Assembly: GCA_037957365.1 (NCBI GenBank)
Contig: JARHVA010000006.1
Coordinates: forward strand, 9,548,501 to 9,612,500
Direction: 5' to 3'
Length of the DNA stretch: 64,000 nucleotides
Source of the DNA: Torreya grandis
Taxonomy: Eukaryota > Streptophyta > Pinopsida > Cupressales > Taxaceae
The notes below the pieces were generated by a model. The model made no database searches, was not told the DNA's origin, and was given only the letters and a program-made list of their open reading frames with translations. Every line of letters starts with the position of its first letter. Within the stretch, counting starts at the first letter, position 1. Shown one piece after another: positions 1-12,240 of this stretch. Both the position numbers and the translations under genes were made by a program.

Positions 1-748
1 CAGTCGTGACCAGTGCAGAAGGCCACCGGCGACGGCAGGGAGTCGGCCGACGTCGGCAGAACCAGACTAGCAGGGACCGGCGTCGGTCGCCTGTGTGTTC
101 CAAAACTGCTCGTTTCACGGATAGTTAGTTAAGTGAACAAAGAGTTTGCATGTTAAGACCAGTCAGAGTCTTGGGCTGCGAGGATAATTGTCTAAATTAA
201 GAGTCTAAGTTATTGTTTAAGTTAGGGATCTATTTATAGACCCATTGGCATGTATTGTTTATGTATGAGATAGAAAGGAAGAGTTCCTTCTAGTTGTAAG
301 ATCTGTGAGTTGCAGGTTGTTGCAAGCTCATTGGGGATCTACATGTAATTTTGGTCTTTGAATTGCAGGTTACAGGTTCATGAGAGATCAGCTTGAAGTG
401 CTATAGAGTGCTTGGTGTACCGACAGGGTTATTACTGACTGGTTGGTGAGGTGAACACCAATTCTGTGTGTGAGTTGGTTGTTGGGACCATTTTTTTTGT
501 GTAGGAGAGTGTGTGTGAGAAGAATTACTGTACACTTGAGGTGTGGCAAACCTCTGTAAGGTGAAAGAGTGTGGCGGCTCTTTGTTGTATTATTTTCTGT
601 AAAGTGTTAATACAAGATAGTGTATTGTCTCTCATATTCTGTGCTATTGGTGAATTCTAGTTACTTGTGTTTTTGGTTATTTCCGCATATTCAATTGCTT
701 ATATTTGGTAATCATACTGTGCTCTTTCTGAGGAGCAAGATCCTAACA
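1..748 (+). mobile_element. 3' part of an LTR, probably Ty1/copia type, cut by the window edge
   Basis: The stretch ends in CCTAACA and is followed at once by GGTGGAATCAGAATAG, close to the usual primer site complementary to plant initiator Met tRNA (TGGTATCAGAGC). That layout marks the 3' end of a 5' LTR or a solo LTR. The first 120 bases are GC-rich with about 14 CpG pairs, unlike the rest of the window. No partner LTR and no copia gag follow, so the internal region is lost or this is a solo LTR. The copia assignment rests only on the primer-site type. The 5' end and any target duplication lie outside the window. Confidence 0.5.
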
Positions 749-766
749 GGTGGAATCAGAATAGTG
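749..766 (+). other. Primer-binding site, initiator Met tRNA type
   Basis: GGTGGAATCAGAATAG sits directly after the LTR end. It differs from the canonical plant site by a few bases. It also forms the left arm of an imperfect hairpin with AGATTCCCACC at 779-789. Confidence 0.45.
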
Positions 767-823
767 TGTTTGTTCTTAGATTCCCACCACCCCTAACATA
801 GTATATTACAACAATGTGAAGAG

Positions 824-1330
824 ATGTCTATCAACATTGATGAAACTATAAACACTTTTCTTTCCTTAAAATTTCCCATAGCTTCTATGATTCTTGATGA
901 GATTCTACTTTATGTGGATGATATTCCATTAGTAATTAGTGTTCAAATAGGTGATATCCAATTTAAGTGTGCATTAATTAATGAGGGTTCTAACACCTAT
1001 ATTGCCTCTCTTGAATTCATTAAGGCACTTTGATATTTAGAATGCAATCTCAAGTCTACACACAATACCTGCCAAGGATATGATAAAAGGAAAATGCCTC
1101 CTCTAGGTTGTAAGTGACTTCCCATTACCATCCCACCTATCACAATTTTCATGAAGGTGATGATATTTAAGTTTTCTCTTTCTTATAACATCTTTCTTGG
1201 TAGGCCATAAACTCACCATATGAGAGTTGTTTCTTCTTCTACCTACTAATGCATTAAATTATTTCATAATGGATCCATTTATAAGATTCAAGGTGACACT
1301 AACCCTTAAAATTTTTAACAATTCCAAGAC
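824..1330 (+). pseudogene. Ty3/gypsy retropepsin (protease) remnant
   Basis: The reading frame opens with a retropepsin-like segment: IGDIQFKCALINEGS followed by a hydrophobic run ending LEFIKAL. In the family this is the IGD-x-ALIDTGSSxN block around the catalytic Asp; here the Asp-Thr-Gly triad reads Asn-Glu-Gly, so the enzyme would be dead. About 60 codons later a second diagnostic block follows, YNIFLGRP and then an H-x-x-x-V-V-S-S run matching the usual LLGRPWIH...AVPSTLHQ. Several stops interrupt it, including one exactly where the Trp of GRPW should be. It would have cleaved the gag-pol polyprotein. No reverse transcriptase follows, so the element is internally deleted. Confidence 0.7.
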
Positions 1331-2850
1331 TATGGTGTCTTCAAGTTTCCTACTCTTAAACCTTTGCTCAATGTTCCATTTTATGAGTCTCAACATCTTA
1401 ATTTTCTTGTTAATTCAAATCGAGGTTAGAATGGGCATCCTAAACTCATTGGGAACATTCTTACTAACCTATTAGATTTTGATGATGATGAGCTTGATGA
1501 GATTAACCTAAAGATTAAAACTTCTAATCTCTCACCTCACCTCATCTTGTAGTTTCTTACTTCATTGCAACCTCATTCTCACAAGCCTCCTTGCGATGAT
1601 ATTACCATAGTCTTAACCAAGAATCAACATTATATTCACCACACTTCTTGGGATGACAAGGTCATCCTTATTTGTGTCATTGATCTTCATACCCAAGATT
1701 ATGATGATGGTTATTCCATAGATGATCCATTCTTAGGTAATCTTGTACCAGCCTGTGATGTTGAGATTGTCCATTATTATTCTTCTTTACTTGAGTTTTT
1801 TCATGTCTCTTCCTGTCTTCCTTTGTTTATAGTTCCTAATTTTAATATTTTTCATATTTATCATAGGGTAAATATAGTGTCAACCCCCCCAATTTCTAAT
1901 AAGCCTCATAGGAGTATGCTCATGGAACTTGCTATGATCGGGCCTTACCTTTTACTAGGTACCTTGATCACCATAGTTGGTTTAATCTTGAGATTAGTGT
2001 GACCCTCCTTAAACCTTCTATAGATCCCACTCTTCCCTCATTGGAGCCCTTATCAGATGCCATTCCCATTTTTGCTTTTTTATAGTTGAGCCTATTCCCA
2101 CTCCTATTATTACTAAGTCTACCCTATTTTTGATCCCATTACTCCTTCTATTGAGCCTGGTTCCACACCTCCTCCAGTACCACCTTCCCTTGGTGATGAT
2201 TTGTTTCCTCTACCTAGGATGGCTCCATTTCCCACCAAATAGGCCGATGAGTCCTCTTTGGCTTCTTTCACTCCTATTATACCTCCCTCTATGAGTGCTT
2301 ATCCTAAGTGCACTCATAAGATTATTTATTGCTTACATGAGATAGATAATCATTCTTATCCCATTATCATAATTTGTAACAATATATTGATACTTTTCAT
2401 CCTTCTTATCCTTCCTTAGATAAATCCACACCTCCCTTGAAGGTTCTACCTAAATATATACCTAACTATGGTGAGGTGTATTATCTATCGCACCAATGTA
2501 GCACCCACCACAATGATCATTTTTGCATTCTTCAACAACACCTTAAGGATCACCTTATTTCTATTCCTAGACGTTCTTTCATTCCTCTCATAGGTCATTC
2601 CCATAAGAAGACTTCTTCTTCTCCCATGGCTCCACCTCCAGTGGTTCCATCCCTCCTATGGTCACTTCGTCACCCTCTACACCTCCACCCATGATTCCTT
2701 CACTTGTGGACCTTCCTTCACCTATGGATCCTTCTCCACCCATGAGTTCATCACCCATGGATTCGTTTCCACCAATAATTCTTGCATATCCCATAGATCC
2801 TACTCCTACACAGTCTCCCAAGCATCCCTTGACTAATTTTCCTTAGCATG
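1331..2850 (+). pseudogene. Decayed gypsy polyprotein downstream of the protease (acidic, Pro-rich)
   Basis: Coding-like segments continue in shifting frames after the protease. First there is an Asp-rich stretch at about 1480-1500 (FDDDELDE). Then a segment rich in Asp, His and Tyr spans 1565-2002. A Cys/His-containing segment near 2437-2560 includes HQCSTHHNDHFC. A Pro/Ser-rich run at 2620-2846 consists of repeated PSPMDPSPP-like words. The linker between protease and RT in Tat elements is often acidic and Pro-rich, which fits. I cannot assign a domain to the Cys/His segment; it loosely recalls the C-terminal zinc-binding part of a gag protein. Several stops and frame changes are present. 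Confidence 0.4.
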
Positions 2851-4205
2851 ATCCATTGAGTATTCTTACTTTTCCAATTGAAGAGATTAAAAAAAAGTTT
2901 TTTCCTAATTTTCATTGAATATTGATGAGACATTAACAACAATTTGTATCCAACTTCATAGAGATTTATCTGATGTCTTAGATAATATGTGTGGGTATAT
3001 TTATCAGTACTTATGAGCACATGCATGGTGACTTTACATTTACATTTTGATTGGATGTGTGCTCTAATTTTATTCTTATATATATGTTATATCATTTGAC
3101 ACTGTGTCAAATTCATATTTTTCTTATATGGTGATCTTACCTTTTTGTATTATATTTGTCTTATATTATCATTTATCTTTGCATATGATTGTCTTTCTTT
3201 ATCATTATCTTATCTTGTTTTTTGGATTTTTTCTCAAAACTCTCTTATTGTGTCTTCATGATTGTTTGCTTTCTTATCTCTATCTTTCATAGATAATTCT
3301 CATTATGACTTGGTTATACCAACCCTATTCCCTTTGGTTCTTATCTTCTTTTACCATGTGATCAATTATCAAATAATGTATCTCATTATACTTTCCTTTC
3401 ACCGGTCCACTTTGGATCTCCTTTTTACCTTCTTCCATTTTCATAAACTAAGCATATACATGGTTGAGACTTGAGTCACATGCTAGTTCATCATTAAGCC
3501 TAAGTGTCCTAGTCAGTCTTTGTCTTTGGTTACTTAGCTTCCTTTAGCCTTAGCCTATAACTCATTCATGTGTATCACTACATCTTTCATGATTGGTCAT
3601 AAAAAAATCCATATGGAGGAGGAATATTAAACATCCATAAAAAGTTAAAAGCCAAATCATCTTTCAAAAGGTAATGATATAAGAGGCAAAAATAATATTA
3701 AAAGTTAAATCACACTAAAAGACACGATTCAAAGCACATTTCCATCTTCTAGTCGAATCTCAAACTCCACAATTGGCCTCAAGATAGAGCCAAGGTATTT
3801 TGGGGTGCAGTAGGCCAGTAGATTAGAAGAGAAGAATAGAAAATCTTTTAGTGCTACCTACTTTCTCATGTAGGTACCCAATCTTAATAGTAGACCGATA
3901 ACTCTATAAGGGGTCTTAAAGAATGGGGAACACATCATGGGAATGTAGGTCTATTTTCCTTTTCTTGTACCAATCTACCTTCAAAAGTTGATCTTAATAG
4001 CACACTTATCTGCCTAAAAATCTTTATGTCTATAGCGAACAAGTTTCCTTTGTATATTAATGGTCACTAGTCACTTAGTGTCTTCTCATGTCCTTAGTAT
4101 GCCTCTGGTCCTCTATGATCTTCTCATAAGACAACTAAGTCTTGATTTTTATACTCCATTTTTCATTCCCTATACCCCTCATATTTCTAGTTAAGAAATA
4201 TTATT
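2851..4205. other. AT-rich stretch without recognisable gene
   Basis: I see only T-rich and A-rich low-complexity sequence and short chance ORFs. A purine run near 3615-3626 (ATGGAGGAGGAA) resembles a polypurine tract, but no LTR start follows it convincingly. The RT, RNase H and integrase expected here for the element at 824-2850 are missing. Confidence 0.5.
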
Positions 4206-4239
4206 TTGTCTACTGATCACTCCCCTTGGAATTTCATTT

Positions 4240-4425
4240 GTGAGTTACATTATAAGACCATGAATAGGACCCAACCATCCTCACAAATTATCACTTTTTT
4301 CCTTCCTATTACCCATATCCTTTGTTACCTAATTGTCCTAATTTTTCCACCTCATTGGTTTCCTCTTTATGAGTTACAGTATAAGACCATAGATAGGACC
4401 AGACATTCCTCACAAAATTTTCTAA
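4240..4425 (+). repeat. Two-copy direct repeat, period about 128 bp
   Basis: A segment of roughly 47 bp beginning TGAGTTACA (4242) recurs at 4370 with few changes. Both copies share ATAAGACCAT, ATAGGACC and CCTCACAAA. Confidence 0.7.
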
Positions 4426-4504
4426 TAATAAAAGTCACAAACAAAATTACATGTGTCAAATATGAGATTAGATGTGATTGATTATGAATTTACACATCAT
4501 TGAC

Positions 4505-4955
4505 ATGCTTCCTAACTTGATTTAGTATGTTTTATGCTTACTTAATTTCTCTTTTGATTTTATCTTCTTATTTTTAAGTGCATGTAAGAATTCAACCATT
4601 TATTGAATTTTTCATACTTTATAGCTTGAATTAGTGTGATAAATTTAAGACCAATATTTTTACCAATTTTTTTTCTCGTATACTTTCCAACGTGATTTAG
4701 TATAATTGATTGACTTAATTAATTTGATTTTATACCATTTTTGCCCTTTTACATACCTTCCATTCTATTACATTGTTTTCATAACTCCCAACGTGATTTA
4801 GTATGATTTTACTTGTTTTAATTTGCTGTAAAAATCTTTCAATTTAGTTGAAAAACAAAATCCTTTTTACCATCTTGTTTTACCATCCCTTGGTTATTTA
4901 TACTTAGTCATTTTCTTGTTATTACACATTTCTCAACTTGAAATAGTGTGTAGTA
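4505..4955 (+). repeat. Diverged tandem array with core CAACGTGATTTAGTATG
   Basis: The core recurs at about 4509, 4625, 4689, 4788 and 4932, as variants of CAACGTGATTTAGTATG. Spacing is irregular (about 64-145 bp) and the sequence between cores is T-rich and poorly conserved. It lies just past the 3' end of the antisense gene remnant at 5240-7130. Confidence 0.6.
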
Positions 4956-5239
4956 CATTTTTGATTAATTATATTTTACCAAATCTTTTTGCCTATTTCT
5001 TTTTAACCATGCATGTGTTAAACATAATGCTAGAAAAGAAACCACATCTCATATATTGACTACAACGTATACAACAAAATCTAAATACATGTGCTAGAAA
5101 GAAATATATCCAAAGCATCTACAACCATAACCATAATAATGATAACATACACAATCAACATAAATATGCTAAACTGATACATCATATATATACATCTCAT
5201 AAATTTTGATACAACAAGTAAAATCATATATACAATGAT
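4956..5239. other. AT-rich spacer, nothing recognised
   Basis: This is A/T-rich sequence with many ATA and CAT words and no ORF of note, lying between the tandem array and the antisense PMD-like remnant. Confidence 0.4.
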
Positions 5240-7130
5240 TTAGTTCTATGGCTAGGCTCCATCATATCTATCTTGTAGCCTAGAGACACTACCTACTGAG
5301 GCCTCATTCTAAATCCTTTGAATAATATGTTGTAAAGAGGCCATTTGATATCTCAATCCCTCTACCTTCCCTGTAGGCATGCAATTTTCACATGTGCCTA
5401 TGCTAACTCAATCTGGGTCACTGCATGTGCCTATGTCATCTACATCATTGTATCCAAATACATAGTTCTCTCCTCTACCAAGGCCTACCATACCTATATC
5501 TCACATGTACCCATCTCTGATAGTGGCTACATCCTCTCCCTCTATGCCCATATCTACCTCACTACCTCCCCTACTAATCTAAACCGGCTCACCTAAGTTG
5601 GGGCAGATAATACACCAGGGTCCTCTAATGTAGTAGGGTCATATGGCTACAGAGCCTCATCCAAGATGTCATGGATTGATCCCCTCATAAAGTACCCTCA
5701 TATCTCTTCCTCATCCTCATCCATGCCTATAAAATCATACCTAGATAGATATTAAATCACTATCATATCTCACAATATCTATCTACCTCTAGTCTCTATT
5801 TCAAAATAAAACTTTTACAAATAATTTAATCATCTTTATTACCTATCTATGCCTCAGCCACTATGGTCTTGCCATCCATGCAATCACTTAGCATAGTCTC
5901 TCCATTTATGTGGCCTCTTAGCACCTTATTTGTAAGTCACCTCCTCAGCTCAAATCTAGCTCTCATGAATCATGTCCTTGATGGTCATAACTCATCTCAT
6001 TATAGAGCTAGTGGTGGTATATCTAGTGCCACTACCTCTACATCCCTCTCCTCTTTCTCTATTCCCTATCATACTCACCTAGTCCATGGTCATTCATGAT
6101 GTGGTCTTAGCATTGGCCTCATCACTAGTGGCCCTATTCCCTTCCTCCCCATGACTCTCTCACATGTTGAGTCCACTACTCGGGCATCAATATTAGTGTT
6201 GCTAGATGAAGTAATTCTATATGTTCTAACACTCATGCCACTAGATCTAGATCTCTCCACCATGTATACTATTCAATCACTTCTATCCTCACTATATATA
6301 GTGTAATTATGTCCTAGCATAACCATGTAGTCACTATGTGCCCATATGGATAATATATTATGTCTACACATCTCTCCATATACAGTGCTTGCACATAGGG
6401 CATGTCCTTCACTACTTGGTCCTCTCTCCATCTCTACACTCAAGGTGACCTATCCCCAACCATATGGGGCAACCCAATTAGCTGATATATGGGAAACTTC
6501 TTATAGATCCAAGCTATCAATAATATGATCTATCTTATAGACTCTACCCTCTGACTAGCACCTTATAGAGATCATGTATGAGATGGACCTAGATGACATA
6601 GCTGAGATCATATAGTATGCCCTCCTCTAGTATCATTCAACTCAAGGATACCACAAATAGTGGTACCTTATTATCTAACTTGAGACATAGCACTCATTGA
6701 ATCATAAGTCCTATCATAAATTTATAGATATCAAGAATCTGTGATGCATATACATCAAACATACTAATTCACCTACTTGACAATATCATATCCAAGCTAG
6801 TATCTCACATAGACAAGGTTCTCCTCTCCTCCAAGTTATCTAGTATGTCTTTAGTCATCATTACTCCTATCATTGCTAGCCCTATGATGGCATGCACATC
6901 TTATAGAATGATAAATATATCTACCACATCCCCATCCACCTCCCATCTAAAGGTATTAGTCAATCATTCTGAGCATCTAAGGAACATGACTAATAGATCC
7001 ATGCTCAAGAGAATCCTACACATGCCATATATCCCTACTAGGCATATATCTACTAGCCTATATTTGTCTGTAATGGCAAGATGCTCTAGTAGATCTAATA
7101 GCCACAACATGTCTACCAATCTTTAGAACC
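5240..7130 (-). pseudogene. Antisense PMD-like (plant mobile domain) gene remnant of a Tat-type element
   Basis: Read on the minus strand from about 7130, a run of some 100 codons with only two stops ends in a block with NTF, then ILxDVHAIIGLAMIG. Plant mobile domain proteins carry a TNTFHLPxGEMTxTLxDVxxLxGL signature at the equivalent place. A further segment of about 80 open codons follows near 6340-6100, and the frame ends near 5240. The gene lies antisense to the protease at 824-1330, in the same relative place as the clearer antisense PMD gene of Tat1 (30,069-32,240). What PMD proteins do inside retrotransposons is not established. Stops and frame breaks make it a pseudogene. The domain call rests on the short signature only, so confidence is moderate. 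Confidence 0.45.
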
Positions 7131-8870
7131 TGGGTCATCCTTGTAACTAATAAATAATAAAAGATGTATTAGATCCTCCATGTCGTGTATAATCAAAATA
7201 CATTATTTTTATAATTTTAATAAAATTCAAGCCTAAATTACTTTAATTCATTCATTATTACCTATTTTTAGCCTATTCAATCATTTTTACCCTTGGTCAT
7301 TTCAAGCCATTATAGCCTTCTTTCAGCCTTTTGCATGCATTTTCATACAATTTTGTTTCTTTCGTCGACCTAGTTTGACCAAAATTTCCCTATTTTTAGC
7401 TTGGTTGAATTAAATATATAAGTGAACCCTCTTATTTTCCCCTCTCTAGTACTATGTTGTCATTCTAGACTTTTCAAATTAGTTGACAAACTATACTAGG
7501 TTGGTAGTGTATAAAATGTATAGGGTCAACACATACCTACAATGTTGATAGTGTGGATTTTGCCTATTTTCAACCTACTAGGTTGACTGGGTTAACCCAA
7601 TTTTTTTTAGCTACTGACCCCTTACATTTTCCTAAAAAAGTGCCTTATTATAATTTTATTCTTAATTCCTTCAAACCCATTTGCCTAATTGGTTTTTTAT
7701 ACCTATATAATCTAATTTTGCTTCATTCTAACATCTAGAAATGCTAAAAATTATTTTTTTATAAACATACACTAAATTCAACAAAATACTCAAAAACTAG
7801 CTTAAGATTCATAGTTGCATACCTATAGTGCACCTGATACTACTCTTGGAGCTCCCCCTCATCTAGTTTGTCATCTCCTCGCCATCCTAGCTTGTTTGGT
7901 CTCCATAGCTCTTTTTCTCTCCTTCACAAGTCAAAATAACCAAATGACTTTTCTTTCCCCCTATTTAAAAACACTTTTCAAAATTCAAATTCTTTAATTA
8001 TTTTCTTGTAGATTCCTTCTTTTGCGTATATCTTTATTTCTATTTATCCATTTTCCAAATCATAAAATACATTGGATTCATGATGACTTAGAGAATATTC
8101 TCCACTATGATATGCCTATTTTCCAAAAAAATCAAATTTTAGCTATTTTTTGCATTAACTTATATAAGTTTGCCTAATGTTCTTCACATTGGATTTATTT
8201 ATTTACAACACTAAGGTAAGTAAAGGTATGTGTTTTTCAATTTTATCCTTTTATTTATCTTATTTATTGCTTATTGCACTTTATTTAGCATCAGTATTAT
8301 GTGTTATAATGTTCTATCCTGAAGCACCATCCTGTGTTGCACTTAAGTAACATGTGATGAGATTTGACTGGGGCATATGTATACACAAAATATTTTGAAA
8401 CTTTTAATTATTATTGACACTTTGTATCTTGTAGGAACCCATCACATCTTAATCTATCTGAGTGCATGCCTTAAGGGGTGCACTGGGAAAGGGATGGGCA
8501 GACCATTAGTGCTTTGTAAGATTGTTGTCCCTTTTACCACTTACCATCTACACACTCATCTCCTAAAACCATTTATCCTAAGCTTATTCTTCTCAAGCTT
8601 ACCCATTCTAGTCATTTTCCATGCTTTATCTTCCTTGTTCTTGCCTCCACTCCCTTTCAACTAGTTGGCTATACTAGGTCGACTAGGTCGACCCTGTATA
8701 GTTTTCAACCTCTGATTACTATATAGGGTCAATTGGGTTGACCTTGTACTATTTAGGGAAAATTTTCATTAGGAGATTTTTTATCCCTTTTATCGATCTA
8801 GCTCAAGACCTAGTGATTTATCTCCCAAAAATATACAAGGTCGACCCTATATAGTCGATATGTTCGAAAG
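7131..8870. other. Gene-free stretch with clustered GGTCGACC/GGGTCAAC inverted words
   Basis: No ORF is supported here. Words of the type GTCGACC, GGTTGACC, GGGTCAAC and TATAGGGTC recur near 7363, 7480-7540, 7570-7600, 8670-8700, 8705-8745 and 8838-8870. Several are self-complementary, for example GGTCGACC near 8686 and near 8838. The cluster lies upstream of the antisense PMD-like gene, so it could be that gene's leader. Confidence 0.5.
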
Positions 8871-9820
8871 GATTTAAGGAAATATCTACCTAAATATAAA
8901 AGTTTATTTTCAACCATTTTTAAGAAGATAAGAGAATAAGAATAAGTACAAATGAACATCTGCTTATTGACCATTATACTTGAGGAAAAAAGCTTAGGGT
9001 TCCATATTTTCTTTGGAGACATAGATCTTGTCTTGTGGATAAGTCTTTTGGATGCATAGATAGGTTATGTAGCCTAGAGCTGATTTGTCTTTGTTATCCT
9101 TATATACCACAATAATATCTTACAAAACACTTTGGCCAAGCGAGAGATTGAGGCTTGGTGGGTTCATCTTCAAGGTAAGTATTCCTAACTTTATTTCTCC
9201 TTTGTAAGAGTAGATAGATAATGTAGTTATACTTCTTTCTTCCATGTATTAGGATTCTATATAAATTGACATGAGTATATGTCTTCTATTCATGTTTAGT
9301 TTAGTTTTTTTTGTTTCTAATCCCCATTTTGTGCTATAAGCTTTGGTACGCACTAGATTAGATTTACTTTTTTGTTATTAGATTAGAGTGAACATTAAAC
9401 CTAAGACTCTTTTAGGGTTGTTATGTGATTGTGTTAGACTATAGGCTTTGGAACCCTTTACATCATGGTGTATTATGACAAGTGATCCCCTAATTGGGTC
9501 TAGTAGATCCCATATTAGTCATGCCCTTGCTTAACAAATGTATTCCCAATCAAAAGTGTAGGTATGCTCTATCTTCTCTAAGCCAGGATTGATTTATAGA
9601 CATGATGCATTTATGATTGCATACAAACACCACATTTAACACTAAAAAGGAATATTTATGGCACCAACCCCTGGGTCACTAACATTAATTTAACTAAGAT
9701 TACTATAAATTATGATCTTGCACAACTTAGCATCTGTAAAGAAGAAGTATAAGTCTTTGTTAGAAGACATAGGAAAATAGATATATGAAAAGGAGGAATA
9801 AAAATAATATTTATTCTATA
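8871..9820. other. AT-rich stretch without recognisable gene
   Basis: There is only short ORF noise. The piece could hold the 3' LTR of the left-hand element, but no second copy is in the window to prove it. Confidence 0.35.
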
Positions 9821-9827
9821 AATCAAT

Positions 9828-12240
9828 GTGTACTTTTTAAGTATGCAACAACATCCCAAAAGTCTTATTTATAAACATTCACACACCTCCTACTTTAATC
9901 ACATTCGACATTGTTGCAGAGGAAGAAGAGATAAAATAAAAAATAATAGTCATCTTCCAATGAGCAGTGAAAATAGGATCCTCAATAGTGAAAGCTTCCT
10001 AGCCACAATCAAAGGCAATGCAAGGCACAAAAATAAACAAGCCCTCAATAGTTGCTAATGCGTAGACCTAGAACACACTTAATGTCAAGGACCTATCCCT
10101 TAATTTAAAAATTCATGAGATCCTTTAATGCACCATAAATTATGGAGGATATCAAATCCAAAGAAGAGAAAATAGTGGAACAAAAGCCTATTGAGATGAC
10201 CAATGCATATAAATGTGTGAAAAAGGTTATGCTTCCACCTAACTATACAAAGGTGTCAATAAATAGGTGCACAATGGTGACTTCTTCTCCCTCAAATTCA
10301 CCAATTCATTCTACCCCTTCTCCCCCACCATATCTTCATTCTCCATCTCATTTGAAACAATAGGGCATCATAAAACATTAGGATGCTACACAAGACAAAA
10401 CAAAATAAGAGAAGGCTAAAAAATAAGTTGATAAAAAGGCCAAAAGCTAAGAAAGGAAGAAGAACAAGAAATAATAATTTGAGTATAAGGATAAAAAGAA
10501 TAATACTAGAGGAAGAACCAAGATGCAATGAGAATCAAAAGGAAGAATAAATTGTTGCACAAAAGAAGAAAGAAGAAGAAAAAGAAACTGCACAAAAAAG
10601 AAGAATTGGGATGACCAAGATAAGTGAAAGAATAAATAATAATCAGAAGAAGATGTGAGAAAGAAAAAAGAAAAAGAATATAAGGTAACATAAGAGGTGT
10701 AGATAAATAAGTCTGAGGCTAACACAATAACCAAAGTAGTGGAGGAGAAAAAGATAGAAGCCTTACAAAATAAGGAATAAGAGAATTAAAAATACAAAGG
10801 AGAAAATTGCCAAGAAGGTTGTGCAACAAATAGAAAAGGTGGTAAAGGCACATGAAAAAGTAACTGCCAAGGTAAAACAAGAGATAGAAATAAATAAAAA
10901 AGATAAATTTGTAGCCAATTATTAGAAGGTCAAGCAGTCAGGGTAATCTACAAAGCCAACAAAATAGCTTAAATAACAATTGATTCTTAATGCTCAACAA
11001 CCTTCCAACACAACGTAAGACTCAATATCAGCACTAAGAGGTGCAAAAAAAGAGGATTAATAGGAAATACCTCAAATAACTATCCAATGGTTATGGTACA
11101 TGCAAATACCCACCTATACAATGTATAAATTTTAGACTCCTAGTGTAAATTTGACACAAGTTGGCCCTAGCCACAAGTGTTGTGAATTCTTTTACTTTGA
11201 CCATAACAATTCAAAAGGTGTCATTTAATGTGACCCCACTAATACTAGCAAATAAGGTTGAGGGATCAACCAAATTTTAGTAGTTCATAATATAGAAGGA
11301 CTTTGAGATGTAATAGGATAACCTCTAGCTAAGGGTGGAAACATGTATTTGCATGCTCAATTGGCCAAGGCTCACATGTTCATAAATGATACTTGTCCAA
11401 CACTAGTCATCTAAGTCTTGGTGGACCAATTGATATCTGAAGAGAAATAATTAATTACATTGCTTTCTCAACTCAAAAAGGATTGGGTGGTTGTGCATAA
11501 ACTTCAACATTTTTGGGTGCAAGGACAACACCTAAAATATGAAACAAAAATCCTCTTCTAGCTACTTGAAGAATATGATTAGGTTTTGGACACTGTTGCA
11601 TAATAAGCCACCCAAATTTATTGAAGTATGCTAGATTGAAAATAACTACTACATATGGAAGAACATATGGCCATGTTGGAGTGCATAGACATTGTGCTTA
11701 AGGAGTCTCTGAAATCAAGAGACAATGTCATGATGAAGATGAATACATGAAAAAAAAGAGTCTTCACAGCACATTCGTCAGTGTCAAGACTTATAGGTAT
11801 ATAGATAGACTCAAGGAAATGTTGCAAGACATTCACCTAAATCTCTTACTAAATAGGGATATCATTGCTATCATAGAAGAAGCCATTCAACAAATCATGT
11901 AAAGTCAGGTCCCATTGTGCACTTTATCAGCATGGTTCAGGATGCATTAGCTAATTATAAATAATTCAAGCAAAATATTTCACACCTAGATAACTTGATT
12001 ACTATGGTTTTCAATGAGCCATAGTTCATTCCATCAACCAAACTCATTCACTAACTTTAAAACAAGAATGTAGTTAAAATAATGCAATCATAACCTCTAG
12101 CACTTGATTTTGTAACCACATAGTTATTGCCACAGTTCCCACAATTCCATCTTCTTGGCAACACCATCATCTGACACAACACTAGTTGCACCTTATTCAT
12201 AGACTCCTCCAATACCAGCAATAGGTACCTCCATCTATCT
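9828..12240 (+). pseudogene. Decayed Lys/Glu-rich coding-like region of unknown identity
   Basis: The sense strand reads as highly charged protein in shifting frames. It has a Lys/Glu-rich N part with a Ser/Pro run near 10,270-10,350, then a Lys/Arg/Glu-rich stretch to about 10,900. A segment with AKKVVQQIEKVVKAHEK-like heptads, possibly coiled coil, follows. A segment near 11,340-11,600 reads as hydrophobic and helical (AQLAKAHMF..., LLSQLKKDWVVV). Stops are frequent and mostly TAA or TAG at expected Gln codons. It could be a large gag or an ORF1 of a retroelement. I do not recognise a domain and give no function. The Phe/Leu-rich ORFs on the opposite strand are only its shadow. Confidence 0.35.

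Noticed and set aside
10298..10734. Phe/Leu/Ser-rich minus-strand ORFs resembling membrane proteins
   Set aside because: They are the complement of a Lys/Glu-rich plus-strand region, so hydrophobicity is a codon artefact.
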